A DNA stretch of 64,000 nt from Candidatus Accumulibacter phosphatis (GCF_012939955.1 NZ_SPMY01000002.1:1-64000), one strand, 5' to 3'; counted from the stretch's first letter, positions 16,212 through 30,028 are shown. Program-made: numbers and translations. The notes: generated by a model from the letters alone, not told the origin.

Positions 16212-17819
16212 TCAGTGGCTGGTGCCTTCGGAACGCGATATTTTGTTCCAGACGTTGTACTTGCCGACCGGCTTCTTGGCCGGGATTCGCTTCACTTCCT
16301 CGAGCGTCTGCGCGTCGATCACGACCAGCGCGCCATCGTCTTCCCAGAGGCTGGCCAGCGCGTAGCGGCCGTCCCGAGTGAATTCGACGTGGGCCAGCGT
16401 CTGTCCCGGTTTGGCCTTGATCTGCCCGACCACTTCCAGGCTCTGCTTGTCGATTACCTGCAGAACGTGCTTGTTTTCCTTGCTCATCATTGAGTCGGTG
16501 AAAGCGTAGCGACTGTTCTCGTGGCTGCGCATGAAGAAACCCGGGCCAAGGGTCTTGATCTCCTTGACATTCTCGTAGGTCTCGAGATCGATGACTGTCA
16601 CCACCCCTTCGTTGAGGTTTGGCGAGGCCATGACCGTCCGCACGCGACCCTTGGGGTCGGTCCATTGCCAGGTGATTCCCGAGCCAGATGCGGCATTCCC
16701 GGTAGGTCGAGGTCGGCGATCTTCTTGCGCCCGTCGAGAAAAATCACCTGTCCCTTGCTTGCCGAACGCGACGACCCGAGGATCTCGCCGTAGCTCTGAG
16801 TGAAGAAGAAGTCGTCGAGATACTCCTTGAGCATGGTTCGCTGCGGGTAGAACATGCCCGGCGTGAAGTGACCCTCCTGATACTGGAAGTCATGCACCAG
16901 TCCCTCGGCGACTGGCGCTGCATCGGGGTCGTAGCTGATCTCCCAGGCTTCGGGAACGTCCTTCAGGGCGGCGACGAAACTCTTGCGCGGTGCCGCGTCG
17001 TAGACCGCCGAGACGCGCGAGGTCTTGTCGCCGGCGGCGTTGAGCGTCGGGATGATCTTCACCAGCGAGAGGTCTTTGGCGTCGAGCAGGACCAGGCTGT
17101 GCGGCAGGTAGTTGGCTATCATCACCCACTTGCCGTCACCGGAAACGGCAGCGTTGCGGGTGTTCAGGCCGGCGCGGATTTCAGCGACGACGAGCAGATT
17201 GTAGATGTCGAACTTGGTGATCCAGCCGTCACGCGAAGCGAAATAGACAAAGCGGCCATCGGGCGAGAACTTCGGGCCGCCGTGCAGTGCGTAGCGGCTG
17301 GGGAAGCGGTGCAGGCGTTCGAGCTTGTCGCCGTCGAGCACCGACACGTGATGGTCGCCGGTTTCGACGACGATGAACAGATTCAACGGGTCGGCACCTT
17401 TCAGCCCCGGACCAGGCTGGTCGGGTAGTTTGCCGGCGTCGGCGTTGACCACTTGCGAGGCGCGAATTTCGCTCTCCCCCCCATTGCGGCGCCGGCGTTA
17501 TCGGGTTGTAGATCAAGTCTGCCAGTTGTTGCACCTGATCGGCGCTCAACTTGTCGCCAAAGGCCGGCATTTGCGTCGCCACGCGCCCGTCGCTGATCAC
17601 TTTCAACGCTTCTGGTTTGCGCAGTCGGGCCAGGTTTTCCGGCAGGAGAGCCGGCCCGACACCGCCAAAGCGCGTTTCGCCGTGGCAGGCGGCGCAGTGT
17701 TCCTTGTAAAGTGCCTGGACGCCGGCTGCCTCGGGCCCTCCGACAGCGCTGGCGAACGACGATCCGCCAGCAAGAGACGCTGCCAGGCAGGCGGCAGACA
17801 TAGCTAGGCGCCAGTTCAT
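16212..17819 (-). CDS. nirN: Cytochrome c / d1-domain protein NirN (two frameshifts)
   Basis: Reconstructed length is 535 residues. A signal peptide precedes a cytochrome c domain with CAACH (C42, C45, H46), then a heme d1-binding propeller ending in GKYNVWNKI and SEGTSH. That ending fits NirN, the periplasmic dihydro-heme d1 dehydrogenase of nitrite reductase cofactor synthesis, better than NirS, which ends in a different tail. The frame is broken twice: a C-run at 17475-17480 is one base too long, and one base is missing at 16684-16685. Repairing both gives an uninterrupted product. It overlaps the nirJ stop by one base. Sequencing error is more likely than decay. Confidence 0.82.
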
Positions 17820-19012
17820 CAGGCTCTCCGGATTCTGATGTGCGGGGTGACCGTCAAGCGTTCGCGGCCGGGTTCAACGCCGATTTCTTCGTCGTCGAGA
17901 TAACAGCCGGGGTCTTCGGCCCAAGGGTCGCCGGTCAGCTGTTGCGCGCGCACACGCGTGTTGCCGTTGCAGATGTCGAAATGCTGGCAGTCGCCGCAAC
18001 GCCCCGAAACGCTGCGCGGAAACTGCTTCAGACCGGCCATCAGCGGGTCGGAAACATCCGTCCAGATTTCCGAGAACGGCCGCTCACGGATGTTGCCGAG
18101 GTTGTAGTGCCACCACATGGTGTCGGGATGGACATTGCCGAGATTGTCGATGTTGGCCACATTGACTCCCGAAGAATTGCCTCCCCATTGCGCCAGCCGG
18201 GCGCGGATGTTGGCTGCCTTGTCGGGGAAGTTCTTTTTCACCCAGTACAGGAAATAGACCCCGTCGGCGTCATTGTTGCCGGTGGTGAACTCCTTGTGCA
18301 GGCCACGTTGCTGATAGTCCCAGCAGGTATCGAAGAGCAGGTCCATGGCCCAGCGCGTCAGCTTGTGTTGCGCGTCGTCCTTGCGGTTCTTGTTGCCGCG
18401 GCCGGCGTAGTTGAGGTGCGAGAAGTAGAAGCGATCGATGCCTTCGTCCTCGACCAGTTCGAGCAGGCGCGGCAGGTCGTGCGCATTGTCCTGGGTCATC
18501 GTGAAGCGGACGCCAATTTTCAGGCCCAGGTCGCGGCACAGGCGAATGCCTTTCAGGGACGCTTCGAAAGCACCTTCCATGCGCCGGAACCTGTCGTGGG
18601 TTTCACCCATGCCGTCGAGCGAAACGCCGACGTAGTCGAAGTCGCACTCGGCGATGCGGTCGATGTTCGTCGCGTCGATCAAGGTTCCGTTGGACGACAG
18701 CCCGACGTAGAAGCCCATCGTTTTCGCGCGTCGGGCGATGGCGAAGATGTCCGGGCGCAGCAGTGGCTCGCCGCCGGAGAGAATCAGCACCGGAACGCGA
18801 AAACGCTTGAGGTCGTCCATCACCGCGTAAATCTCTTCGGTGCTCAGTTCGCCGGGAAAGTCCTTGTCGGCCGAGATCGAATAGCAGTGCTTGCAGGTCA
18901 GGTTGCAGCGGCGGATGAGATTCCAGATGACCACCGGCGCCGGCGGGTTCTGCTTGGGGCCGGGCTGCTTGGGTGCGACGAGTTCCTGCATGTACTGGGA
19001 GATTCGAAACAT
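17819..19012 (-). CDS. nirJ: Heme d1 biosynthesis radical SAM protein NirJ
   Basis: A 397-residue radical SAM enzyme that removes propionate side chains from 12,18-didecarboxysiroheme during heme d1 synthesis. The CNLTCKHCYS motif (about residues 36-45) binds the SAM cluster; ILSGGEPLLRPD and SSNGTLI are typical barrel elements; a C-terminal cysteine set (CGDCQHFDIC) marks a second cluster region. Length and motifs fit NirJ well. It leads the nirJ-nirN pair; the rest of the nir cluster, including nirS, is not in this window. A candidate FNR/Dnr box lies about 60 bases upstream. Confidence 0.93.
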   Translation of the reverse strand: MFRISQYMQELVAPKQPGPKQNPPAPVVIWNLIRRCNLTCKHCYSISADKDFPGELSTEEIYAVMDDLKRFRVPVLILSGGEPLLRPDIFAIARRAKTMGFYVGLSSNGTLIDATNIDRIAECDFDYVGVSLDGMGETHDRFRRMEGAFEASLKGIRLCRDLGLKIGVRFTMTQDNAHDLPRLLELVEDEGIDRFYFSHLNYAGRGNKNRKDDAQHKLTRWAMDLLFDTCWDYQQRGLHKEFTTGNNDADGVYFLYWVKKNFPDKAANIRARLAQWGGNSSGVNVANIDNLGNVHPDTMWWHYNLGNIRERPFSEIWTDVSDPLMAGLKQFPRSVSGRCGDCQHFDICNGNTRVRAQQLTGDPWAEDPGCYLDDEEIGVEPGRERLTVTPHIRIRRA

Positions 19013-19071
19013 CGTGCGTGCACTTCCCGAAAGAAAACCGTGTATTAGAGGGCAGGCCTAGGGGCTGGGCC

Positions 19072-19085
19072 TTGACGTGGATCAA
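19072..19085 (-). promoter_or_regulatory. Candidate FNR/Dnr box upstream of nirJ
   Basis: TTGAC-GTGG-ATCAA matches the FNR/Dnr consensus TTGAT-N4-ATCAA at nine of ten positions, with the half-sites correctly spaced. It lies 60-73 bases upstream of nirJ, an expected place for an activator of a denitrification gene. Confidence 0.6.
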
Positions 19086-19480
19086 GGCTCGGCGCATCCG
19101 CTGCCGCGAACCTGGCCAGGCAGCTGTTCGCCCGGTGGAGAAAGTCGCATTCTCACCCTCGTTTCTCCGGTCGGCAAGTGGTGACCAGCGAAGCTTCGCT
19201 CCGTGCGCTTGCGGTTGGCATCAGCTTTGCGTATTTTGGCGGCACTGCATTTTCCGAGGCGCGCAAAAAGCCTTGTGCACGGCGCTGGACGCGTGTGCGC
19301 GAAGCGTCGAGAATAGCTGCTCGACGCGCCTGGCGGCGATGGTGCGAGTTATGGGCATAGGGGGAGTAGCGGGCTTGAGCGACTGCCGATTCGGTAAAGT
19401 CCTTTGCGCGGCCGCGTTTCGGATCCAGGCAGTAAGGCTGTGTGCCAGGCGAAGCCGGGCCCGGGTCCGGAGTCAACTCC
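19086..19480. other. Spacer between nirJ and clsB
   Basis: About 395 bases between divergent genes. A minus-strand frame (19153-19506) is open but has unlikely composition and no ribosome site. I see no tRNA, terminator or recognisable gene. Confidence 0.4.
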
Positions 19481-20641
19481 ATGGCCGCTGACTTCCTGCC
19501 CGGCAATCGCTTGACCTTGCTGAACAGCGGAGCCGAGTACTTTCCGGAACTGATCAGGGCGATCGACGGCGCGCAGCACGACGTTCACCTCGAAAGCTAC
19601 ATTTTCGAGGACGATGCGACCGGTCAGGCGGTCGCCGCGGCGCTGGCAAGCGCTGCTCGACGGGGTGTCACGGTGCGTGTGCTGGTCGACGGCTTCGGCG
19701 CTCGGGAGTTCGCCGAGTCTCTGCAGCCGGCCTTGCTCGCCGCTGGCGTACAGGCGATGGTCTACCGACCCGACATCGCGCGCTTTCGTTTGCGCCGCCA
19801 TCGTCTGCGTCGTTTGCATCGCAAGCTGGCGGTGATCGACGGTGAAATCGCCTTCGTCGGCGGTATCAACGTCATCGACGACCTCAATACGCCGTATCAG
19901 ATCCCGCCGCGCTATGACTACGCAGTTCGCGTCGAAGGCCCCTTGCTGGCGCCAATCCAGCAGGCCCAGCAGCGACTGTGGGAAATCGTGTTGTGGGCAA
20001 AGCTGAATCGTCGTTACCGCCTTACCAGGCGTGTGCAGACCGATCTGGGAGCGCGTGGCGAGCAGGCTGCCGCGTTCGTGGTGCGCGACAATATTCTCCA
20101 TCGCCGCGACATCGAGGAAGCGTATCTCGAGGCCATTGCCGCTGCGCAGCAGGACATTCTGCTCGCCAACGCCTACTTCCTGCCCGGTCGGCGCTTTCGC
20201 CGCGCCCTGCACGACGCGGTAAAGCGCGGCGTGCGGGTGGTCATCCTGTTGCAGGGGAGGATCGAATATCGCCTCCTCCACTACGCGACGCAGGCCCTTT
20301 ATGGTCGCTTACTGGGCTACGGCATCCGCATTTTCGAATATCGGCGCAGCTTCCTGCATGCCAAAGTGGCGGTTATCGACGGTCATTGGGCGACCGTCGG
20401 CTCGTCGAATATCGATCCTTTCAGTCTGCTGCTGGCCAGGGAAGCCAATATCGTCGTCAAGGACCCGCTGTTCGCCAACAGTCTGCGCGAGAGTCTCGAA
20501 CAGGCGATGCGCAATGGCGCCCGCGAACTGCCGATCGATAGCTGGAAGCGCCTGCCCTGGCATTCGCGCCTGCTGCGTTGGGCAAGCTACAACCTGGTGC
20601 GGACCCTGGTCGGCATCGTCGGTTACGGCGGCAAGCGCTAG
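19481..20641 (+). CDS. clsB: Cardiolipin synthase ClsB-type phospholipase D
   Basis: A 386-residue phospholipase D superfamily enzyme. It has the two HKD motifs, HRKLAVIDGEIAFVGGIN (about residue 109) and HAKVAVIDGHWATVGSSN (about 290). There are no N-terminal membrane helices, which matches ClsB rather than ClsA. It should join phosphatidyl groups to make cardiolipin at the inner membrane. ATG at 19481 is preferred to one 13 codons earlier because it gives the family N terminus. Its stop overlaps that of convergent gluQRS in the shared tetranucleotide CTAG. Confidence 0.9.
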   Translation: MAADFLPGNRLTLLNSGAEYFPELIRAIDGAQHDVHLESYIFEDDATGQAVAAALASAARRGVTVRVLVDGFGAREFAESLQPALLAAGVQAMVYRPDIARFRLRRHRLRRLHRKLAVIDGEIAFVGGINVIDDLNTPYQIPPRYDYAVRVEGPLLAPIQQAQQRLWEIVLWAKLNRRYRLTRRVQTDLGARGEQAAAFVVRDNILHRRDIEEAYLEAIAAAQQDILLANAYFLPGRRFRRALHDAVKRGVRVVILLQGRIEYRLLHYATQALYGRLLGYGIRIFEYRRSFLHAKVAVIDGHWATVGSSNIDPFSLLLAREANIVVKDPLFANSLRESLEQAMRNGARELPIDSWKRLPWHSRLLRWASYNLVRTLVGIVGYGGKR

Positions 20642-21579
20642 TAAGGGCAGACGCCGCGCAAGGCCGGAACGCGCTCGATCGACCAGGCGGCAATTGCCCA
20701 GGGCCAGAAATCGCGGAGCGGTCCGGCGCTGATTTCCGGCGGTACCGCGTGACCAAGAAATTGGAGGGCTGCTGACAGGACTGCGCTGCCGGCTGATAGA
20801 TCGACGGCGGCAGCCCGCATTTGCTTGGAGAGCTTTTCGCCGGCGGCATTGGTCACCACCGGCAGGTGCGCGTAAGTCGGCGTTGCCAGGTCCAGACATT
20901 GCTGCAGCCAGATCTGCCGTGGTGTCGAGTCGAGCAGGTCGACGCCGCGGACGACTGCGTTGATCCCTTGCGCGGCGTCGTCGGCGACGACTGCCAGTTG
21001 GTACGCGTACTGGCCGTCGGCACGCAGCAGGATGAAGTCGCCGACGGCGCGGTCGAGATTCTGCTGCACCTCGCCCTGAACGCGGTCGCCGAAGGCGATC
21101 GTCGCGTCGGCTACGCGCAGCCGCCAGGCGCGTGCCGCTCGGCCCGCGGCGAGGCCGTTGCGGCAGCTTCCCGGGTAGACCAGGCCGCCGTCCACCGATC
21201 GTGGCGGCGAGCAGGCGGCAATTTCCGTTCGCGAGCAGGCGCAGGGGTAGACCTCGCCGTCGAGTTGCAGGCGCACCATTGCGGCGTGGTAAAGGTCAAG
21301 ACGCCTGCTCTGGACGAGCACTTCACCATCCCAGGTGAAGCCGAAGCCTTCCAGCGTGCGCAGGATATCGTCGGCGGCACCGGCAACCGTCCGCGGCTGG
21401 TCGACGTCCTCGATGCGCAGCATCCACTGGCCGCCGTGGGCGCGGGCGTCGAGATAGCTGCCGACGGCGGCGACCAGCGAACCGAAGTGCAGGGGGCCGC
21501 TTGGTGAGGGCGCAAAGCGGCCGCGATAGGGTGGCAGCGGGCGCTGAGCGCGGTCGTCGGTCGGCGTGGCCGCGATCAT
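20638..21579 (-). CDS. gluQ: Glutamyl-Q tRNA(Asp) synthetase GluQRS
   Basis: A 313-residue paralogue of glutamyl-tRNA synthetase that lacks the anticodon-binding domain. It attaches glutamate to queuosine at position 34 of tRNA-Asp. The HIGH-like motif GRFAPSPSGPLHFGS is near residue 20, a zinc-type cysteine set (CACSRTEIAAC) lies in the middle, and the KMSKS-like element is AGEKLSKQ. The frame is open another 96 codons upstream, but that part runs into the argB promoter and gene, so ATG at 21579 is chosen. Confidence 0.93.
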   Translation of the reverse strand: MIAATPTDDRAQRPLPPYRGRFAPSPSGPLHFGSLVAAVGSYLDARAHGGQWMLRIEDVDQPRTVAGAADDILRTLEGFGFTWDGEVLVQSRRLDLYHAAMVRLQLDGEVYPCACSRTEIAACSPPRSVDGGLVYPGSCRNGLAAGRAARAWRLRVADATIAFGDRVQGEVQQNLDRAVGDFILLRADGQYAYQLAVVADDAAQGINAVVRGVDLLDSTPRQIWLQQCLDLATPTYAHLPVVTNAAGEKLSKQMRAAAVDLSAGSAVLSAALQFLGHAVPPEISAGPLRDFWPWAIAAWSIERVPALRGVCPY

Positions 21580-21614
21580 TGGGCTCGCGGCGCAGCGTTC
21601 AGCGTGCGCCGTCT

Positions 21615-22557
<943 letters not shown>

Positions 22558-22570
22558 TCAGGGAACTCTG

Positions 22571-23215
22571 CTGAGAGCGTCCGCGCCGGTCTGGCTTTTC
22601 GACCTCGACAACACTCTGCACGACGCCAGTCCGCATATTTTTCCGCAGATCAACCGTTCGATGGTGGCGTACATCCGCCAGCACCTCGGTGTGGACGAGG
22701 AGGAGGCAACGCGTATTCGGCAGGATTACTGGCAGCGCTACGGCGCCACGCTGCTCGGCCTGATGCGCCATCATGCAATCGATCCCAAGCATTTTCTCTG
22801 GCATACGCACCAGTTTCCTGACCTCAAGCGGATGCTGGTCTTCGAGCGCGCCCTGAAGGCCATGCTTGGTCGCTTGCCAGGGCGCAAGATTGTCTTCTCG
22901 AACGCGCCGCTGCGTTATAGTGAGGCGGTTCTGGAAATGACCGGTGTTCACCGCTGTTTCGACGCCATCTATTCGGTCGAACGCCTTCGCTTCCAGCCGA
23001 AACCGGCAGTTGCTGGCTTTCGCCACCTCTTGCGTAGCGAGCGTCTGAATGCGCAGCGCTGCATCATGGTTGAAGATACTCTGCCCAATCTGCGTACAGC
23101 GAAGCGACTCGGCATGAGGACCGTCTGGGTGAGTGCGGAAACGCGCCAGCCGGCTTCGGTCGACGTGCGGCTGGTTTCGATTCTCGACTTGCCGCGCCAT
23201 CTCGCCCGGCTCTGA
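22571..23215 (+). CDS. Pyrimidine 5'-nucleotidase (HAD family), CTG start
   Basis: About 214 residues of HAD phosphatase, SDT1-like pyrimidine 5'-nucleotidase type. Motif I is FDLDNTLHD, motif II IVFSNAP, the lysine of motif III is in FQPKP, and motif IV is MVEDTLPN. It probably dephosphorylates UMP/CMP-like nucleotides. The start is unusual: the family N terminus requires translation from about 22571, but no ATG, GTG or TTG occurs in frame between argB and motif I. CTG at 22571 sits five bases after AGGGAA. Starting at the first ATG (22661) would delete catalytic motif I. Confidence 0.8.
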   Translation: MRASAPVWLFDLDNTLHDASPHIFPQINRSMVAYIRQHLGVDEEEATRIRQDYWQRYGATLLGLMRHHAIDPKHFLWHTHQFPDLKRMLVFERALKAMLGRLPGRKIVFSNAPLRYSEAVLEMTGVHRCFDAIYSVERLRFQPKPAVAGFRHLLRSERLNAQRCIMVEDTLPNLRTAKRLGMRTVWVSAETRQPASVDVRLVSILDLPRHLARL

Positions 23216-23336
23216 AGCGCGGCCGATATATCTGCCACGACAGCGCTTCCCGCACCTTCTTTTCCGGGTAAGCGCTGCTCCACCGCGGCCTTCCACAGTC
23301 GTGTACACTTTCCCCGAAAAATTTCCGTTGGTCGCC

Positions 23337-26300
23337 ATGAGAGAGTCAGGTTCACTGGAACAGCAGCTACTTGAGTACAAGGCTATCCTCGAGCATTCGG
23401 GGAGTGCCGTGGTGTGCACACGCAATCGCCGCGTGTACCGCTGCAACCCGCGCGCCGAAGCACTTTTTGGCTGGCCGGCGGGGACTCTTGTCGGGCAGCG
23501 GGACCGTGTCTTCTATCCCGATAGCGCGGCCTGTGAGGCGCTGCGCGAGCAAGCGCGTGCGGCACTGAGCGTCGGCGAGACACTCGATATCGAAATGCAA
23601 CTGGCGCGCCGCGACGGCAGTGGCTTTGTCGCTCATCTCATCGGCCGGGCGATTGACCCTGCCGCGCCGGGCCAGGGTGCCGTCTGGATTGTGCGCGACA
23701 TCACGCAGGAGGTCGACGCGCGCGAGTCCAGCGCGCAGTTGCTGCGCGAGCAGCAACTCATTTCGAGAACGCCGAAACCGGTATCGTGATCCTGCGCGAT
23801 CGCCTCATCCAGCGCTGCAACCGGCGTTTCGCCGAGATTCTCGGCTATGCGCCAGACGAATTGATCGGGCAGTTGACGCGCATCTACTACCCGAACGAAG
23901 AGGCCTGGCTGGAAACCGGGCAGAAGGCCTACGCGGCGATTCGCGAAACCGGCATCTACCGCGGCGAGACGGCGTTTGTTCGCCGCAACGGGACGCCGAT
24001 CTGGAGCCATATCACCGGCAGCATGATCAATCAGGCGAAGCCCGATGAGGGCTACATCTGGCTCTACGAAGACGTCACCGCGAAGCGCCAGGCGAGCCGT
24101 GCCATGGACGCGCTGCTGCGCGAGCAGACGCTGCTCTTCGAGCGTGCGCCGATCGGCATCGCTTTTCTGCGTGACCGCATCATCCGGCGCTGCAATCCGA
24201 GCTTCGAGAGGATCTTTGGCTCCCTGCCAGGTCAACTGATCGGCCAGTCAACGCGCGTTTGCTTTGCCAGTGATTTGGCCTGGAGCGCAGCCGGCGAACG
24301 CGCTCTGCGCGGTATCGACGAAGGCGGGACTTTCGTCGGCGAGGTCGAGTACTGCAAGGCCGATGGCACACCGATCTGGTGCCAGGTGACCGGTAGTCTG
24401 CTCGACCCGGCAAATCATGACGAAGGCCACGTCTGGCTGTTTCAGGACATCACCGCACGCCGCGCAGCCGAAGAGGCCCTGGTCGAAAGCCTCTGGGAGC
24501 AGCAGCTGATTTTCGACAACGCGATGATCGGCATCGCGTATCAGCGTGAGCGCACGATCTTGCGCTGCAATCGCCGTTTCGAGGAGATCTATGGCTTTCC
24601 GCCAGGCGGTCTTACGGGACAGCCGACGCGCCTTCTCTATGCCAGCCAGGAAGCGTGGGAAGACGCCGGGCAGCAGCTCTATGGTCAGGGTGCAGCGCTT
24701 GGGGCCTTTGAGGGGGAAGTCCTTTTCTGCCGTCGCGATGGCACTCCGATCTGGGTCCATGTCATCGGCCGTCCGATCGAGGAACAGGACGAAGGCCAGA
24801 CCTGGATCTGGACGCACGAGGACGTAACGGCGCATCGCGCTGCCCAGGATGCACTGCGGCAAAGCCATCTCGAGCTCGAGCATCGCGTTGCCGAACGTAC
24901 TCATGAGTTATCGCAACAGCTGGATTTCATGCACCAATTGGTTGAGGCCATCCCGGGTCCGGTGTTCTACAAGAATCGTGCCGGCTGCTACCTCGGTTGT
25001 AATCAGGCTTTCCTCGAAATGATCGGCAAATCACGCGCAGAAGTGGTCGGAGTAAGCGTCTACGACGTCGCACCGCGCGAGCTTGCCGATCGCTATATGG
25101 CGGCTGACGAAGAACTCTTTCAGCGCGCCGGTTCGCAGGTCTACGAAGCGCAGGTGCTGCGCGCCGATGGCCAGTACCGCGACGTCGTTTTTCACAAGGC
25201 GATCTACGGTGCTCCCGGCGAAGCGGCTTGCGGTCTGGTCGGAGTCATGCTCGACGTGACCGAGCGCAAGCGTATGGAGCAGCGTCTGCAGCAGGCGGCG
25301 ACGGTTTTCGACAGCAGCGCCGAAGGCATTACCATCACCTCGCCAGAGGGCGAGATAATCGCCGTCAACCGTGCATTTTCCGAGATCACCGGTTACTGCG
25401 AGGACGATGTCGTCGGTGTCAACCCGCGTATCCTGCAGTCCGGGCTTCAGGACGCGGACTTCTACCGCGAAATGTGGCGGACCCTGCACACCTGTGGGCG
25501 CTGGCGGGGAGAATTGTGGAATCGGCGCAAGGATGGGCAGGCGTTTCTGGAGTCGTTGACGATCAGCGCCGTCAAGGATGCGCAGGGCCAGGTGACGCAT
25601 TATGTGGGCGTCTTCTCGGACATCACCGAGTTGCGCAAGGCGCACGATCAGCTCGACCACCAGGCGCATCACGATCCGCTCACCGGCCTCCCCAATCGTC
25701 TCTTGCTCGGGGATCGCCTGGACAAGGCGCTGCAGCGTGCTCGGCGCGACAACCGTATTCTGGCGGTGCTGTTTGTCGACCTCGATCGCTTCAAGAACAT
25801 CAACGATACCCTCGGCCATCAGGTCGGCGATCGCGTTCTCTGTGAAGTGGCGCGGCGGCTGACCCGGCTCAGGCGTGAGGCGGACACCGTTGGTCGTCTC
25901 GGCGGCGACGAGTTTCTGATCATCATCGAGGATCTCGCCGATCCCACAGCTGTATCGCATATCGCGGACAAGATTCTGAGCCTCTTGCAGGACTCTCCGG
26001 TGACCGTCGAACAGGAGTTCTACGTCGGCGCCAGCATCGGTATCAGCCTTTTTCCCCAGGATGGCGGTGATGCCGAAACGCTGATGAAGAATGCCGACGT
26101 GGCCATGTACCGGGCCAAGGAGCGCGGGCGTAATACCTACGAATTCTTCACCAAGGAGTTGACCCAGTCCTCACTGGCGCGCCTGCAGATGGAAACCGAC
26201 CTGCGGCGGGCCATTGAGCGCGGCGAGTTGCGGGTCTTTCTGCAGCCGCAGTTCTCGCTGAGCAGCGGTGAGCTGGTCGGCGCCGAAGCGCTGGTGCGCT

Positions 26301-26944
26301 GGCTGCGTCCGGAGCTGGGTCTGGTGATGCCGGGCGAGTTCATCAAACTTGCCGAGGAGTCGGGGCTGATTGTCCCGATCGGCGAATGGGTCCAACAGAC
26401 CGCCGCGGGCCAGTGGGCGGCGTGGGTCGCCGCCGGCTTCAAGCCCGGCGTGCTGTCGATCAACGTCTCCGGCGTCGAGTTCCGGCGCGGCCGAATCCAG
26501 GAAACCGCTCGCAAGACGCTGGCAACGTCGCGCCTGCCTGCGCAATTCCTCGAACTGGAAATCACCGAAAGCGCGATCATGACCCAGGCCGAGAACAGCG
26601 GCCAGGTTCTCGACGCGCTGCGGGACATGGGACTCGGCCTGGTGATCGACGACTTTGGCACCGGCTATTCCTCGCTTGCCTACCTCAAGCGTCTGCAGCC
26701 CAACAAGCTGAAGATCGACCAGAGTTTTGTGCGCGGCTTGCCCAGCGACGCCGAGGATCGGGCGATCACCCGCGCGGTGATCGCCCTTGCCCATAGCCTG
26801 CAACTGACGGTTATCGCCGAAGGCGTCGAGACCGAGGCGCAGCGCGATTTTCTGGCTGGTGAAGGCTGTGATGAGATGCAGGGTTACCTGCGCGGCAAGC
26901 CGATGCCGCTCGACGAGTTCCGGCAGCGTTTCCTTGCGGGCTGA
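23337..26944 (+). CDS. Six-PAS GGDEF-EAL c-di-GMP protein (one frameshift)
   Basis: Reconstructed length is about 1202 residues with no membrane segment. Four tandem PAS units start near residues 16, 142, 264 and 390, each about 125 residues and alike (pattern RCN-RF, then GTPIW, then DIT/DVT). Two more divergent PAS domains follow (about 534 and 653). GGDEF is at about residue 855 with a READ inhibitory site, and the EAL domain (about 950-1200) keeps EAL, EITESA and DDFGTGYSSL. Both catalytic domains look intact. A missing T at 23761-23763 breaks the frame; adding one T restores LIFENAETG, matching the sister PAS units. Confidence 0.88.
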
Positions 26945-26950
26945 ATCGAG

Positions 26951-29242
<2,292 letters not shown>

Positions 29243-29251
29243 GCGCCTTGA

Positions 29252-29965
29252 CTAGTGACACTTGGTGACACTGCTGCCGCTGCGCGCACTCCAGCCGATG
29301 GCGCCGCGCTTCTTGGGGCGGGCTTTCTTCTCGCTGGCCAGTCCAGTGCGCGGTGCCGGCTCGTCCTTCAGCGGCAGGTCTAGCCAGCCAGCGAGGACCG
29401 CTTCCGCTTCCTTGACGCCGGATTTCTGCAGGCTCGAAAACAGCTGCAGGCTGAAGTTCTCGCCAATTTCCGCCAATACCTCCTGGACCTCGCGAAAAAC
29501 CAGTGTCTGTTGCTGGCGAGTCAGCTTGTCAGCTTTGGTCAGCAGGACGTGAATTGGTTTGCCGGTTGGCGCGAACCAGCCGAACATCTGCAAGTCGAGT
29601 TCGGTGAGTGGATGGCGACTGTCCATGATCAGCACCAGACCACAGAGCGCGTCGCGGTGGCGCAGGTAGGGCGCGAGCAAGCCTTCCCATTGCGAGCGGA
29701 TCTCCTCCGGGGCTTTTGCGAAGCCGTAGCCTGGCAGGTCGACGAAGTACTTTCCTGGTTCGAGCAGAAAGTAATTGAGGTGCTGCGTTCGTCCCGGTGT
29801 CTTGGAGACAAAGGCCAGGCGGGTGTGATTGGCCAGCGTATTGATTGCCGACGACTTGCCGGCGTTCGAGCGTCCGGCAAACGCAACTTCGCACTGCGAA
29901 TCGGCGGGTAGATCCCGCAGCTTGGCCACGGTCGTGCTGAAGGCAGCTTTCTGGAAGAGTGGCAT
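29252..29965 (-). CDS. engB: Ribosome biogenesis GTPase EngB (YihA/YsxC)
   Basis: A 237-residue GTPase needed for large ribosomal subunit assembly. G1 is [10 protein letters not shown]3 DLPGYG and G4 TKAD. The opening [12 protein letters not shown] is typical of the family. ATG at 29965 gives the normal N terminus; an ORF start 15 codons upstream is not needed. The last 35 residues form a basic, low-complexity tail absent from most short homologues, possibly RNA-binding. It is divergent from the cytochrome c4 gene. Confidence 0.94.
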   Translation of the reverse strand: MPLFQKAAFSTTVAKLRDLPADSQCEVAFAGRSNAGKSSAINTLANHTRLAFVSKTPGRTQHLNYFLLEPGKYFVDLPGYGFAKAPEEIRSQWEGLLAPYLRHRDALCGLVLIMDSRHPLTELDLQMFGWFAPTGKPIHVLLTKADKLTRQQQTLVFREVQEVLAEIGENFSLQLFSSLQKSGVKEAEAVLAGWLDLPLKDEPAPRTGLASEKKARPKKRGAIGWSARSGSSVTKCH

Positions 29966-30011
29966 CAGGGAACCCGAGAGTAGATGGACCGGCACGTGTC
30001 CAAGCAGCAAA

Positions 30012-30028
30012 CTGATATAGAATATCAG
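30012..30028. promoter_or_regulatory. Palindrome in engB/cytochrome c4 spacer
   Basis: CTGATAT-AGA-ATATCAG, a perfect 7-bp inverted repeat between divergent genes. Its AT-rich core could be an operator overlapping a promoter. Confidence 0.4.

Noticed and set aside
16212-17819. Nitrite reductase NirS instead of NirN
   Set aside because: Both have cytochrome c and d1 domains, but the C terminus GKYNVWNKI-SEGTSH and the pairing with nirJ favour NirN. A phylogeny would settle it.
17840-19048. 402-residue open frame on the plus strand
   Set aside because: It lies fully opposite nirJ, which has intact radical SAM motifs. No ribosome site or family resemblance was seen.
19153-19506. 117-residue minus-strand frame between nirJ and clsB
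   Set aside because: Composition is arginine-rich and unlike a protein, it overlaps the clsB start, and no start signal is visible.
23337-23789. Separate small PAS protein before the GGDEF-EAL gene
   Set aside because: Adding one T at 23761-23763 restores a complete second PAS unit matching its neighbours, so it is the N-terminal part of one protein.
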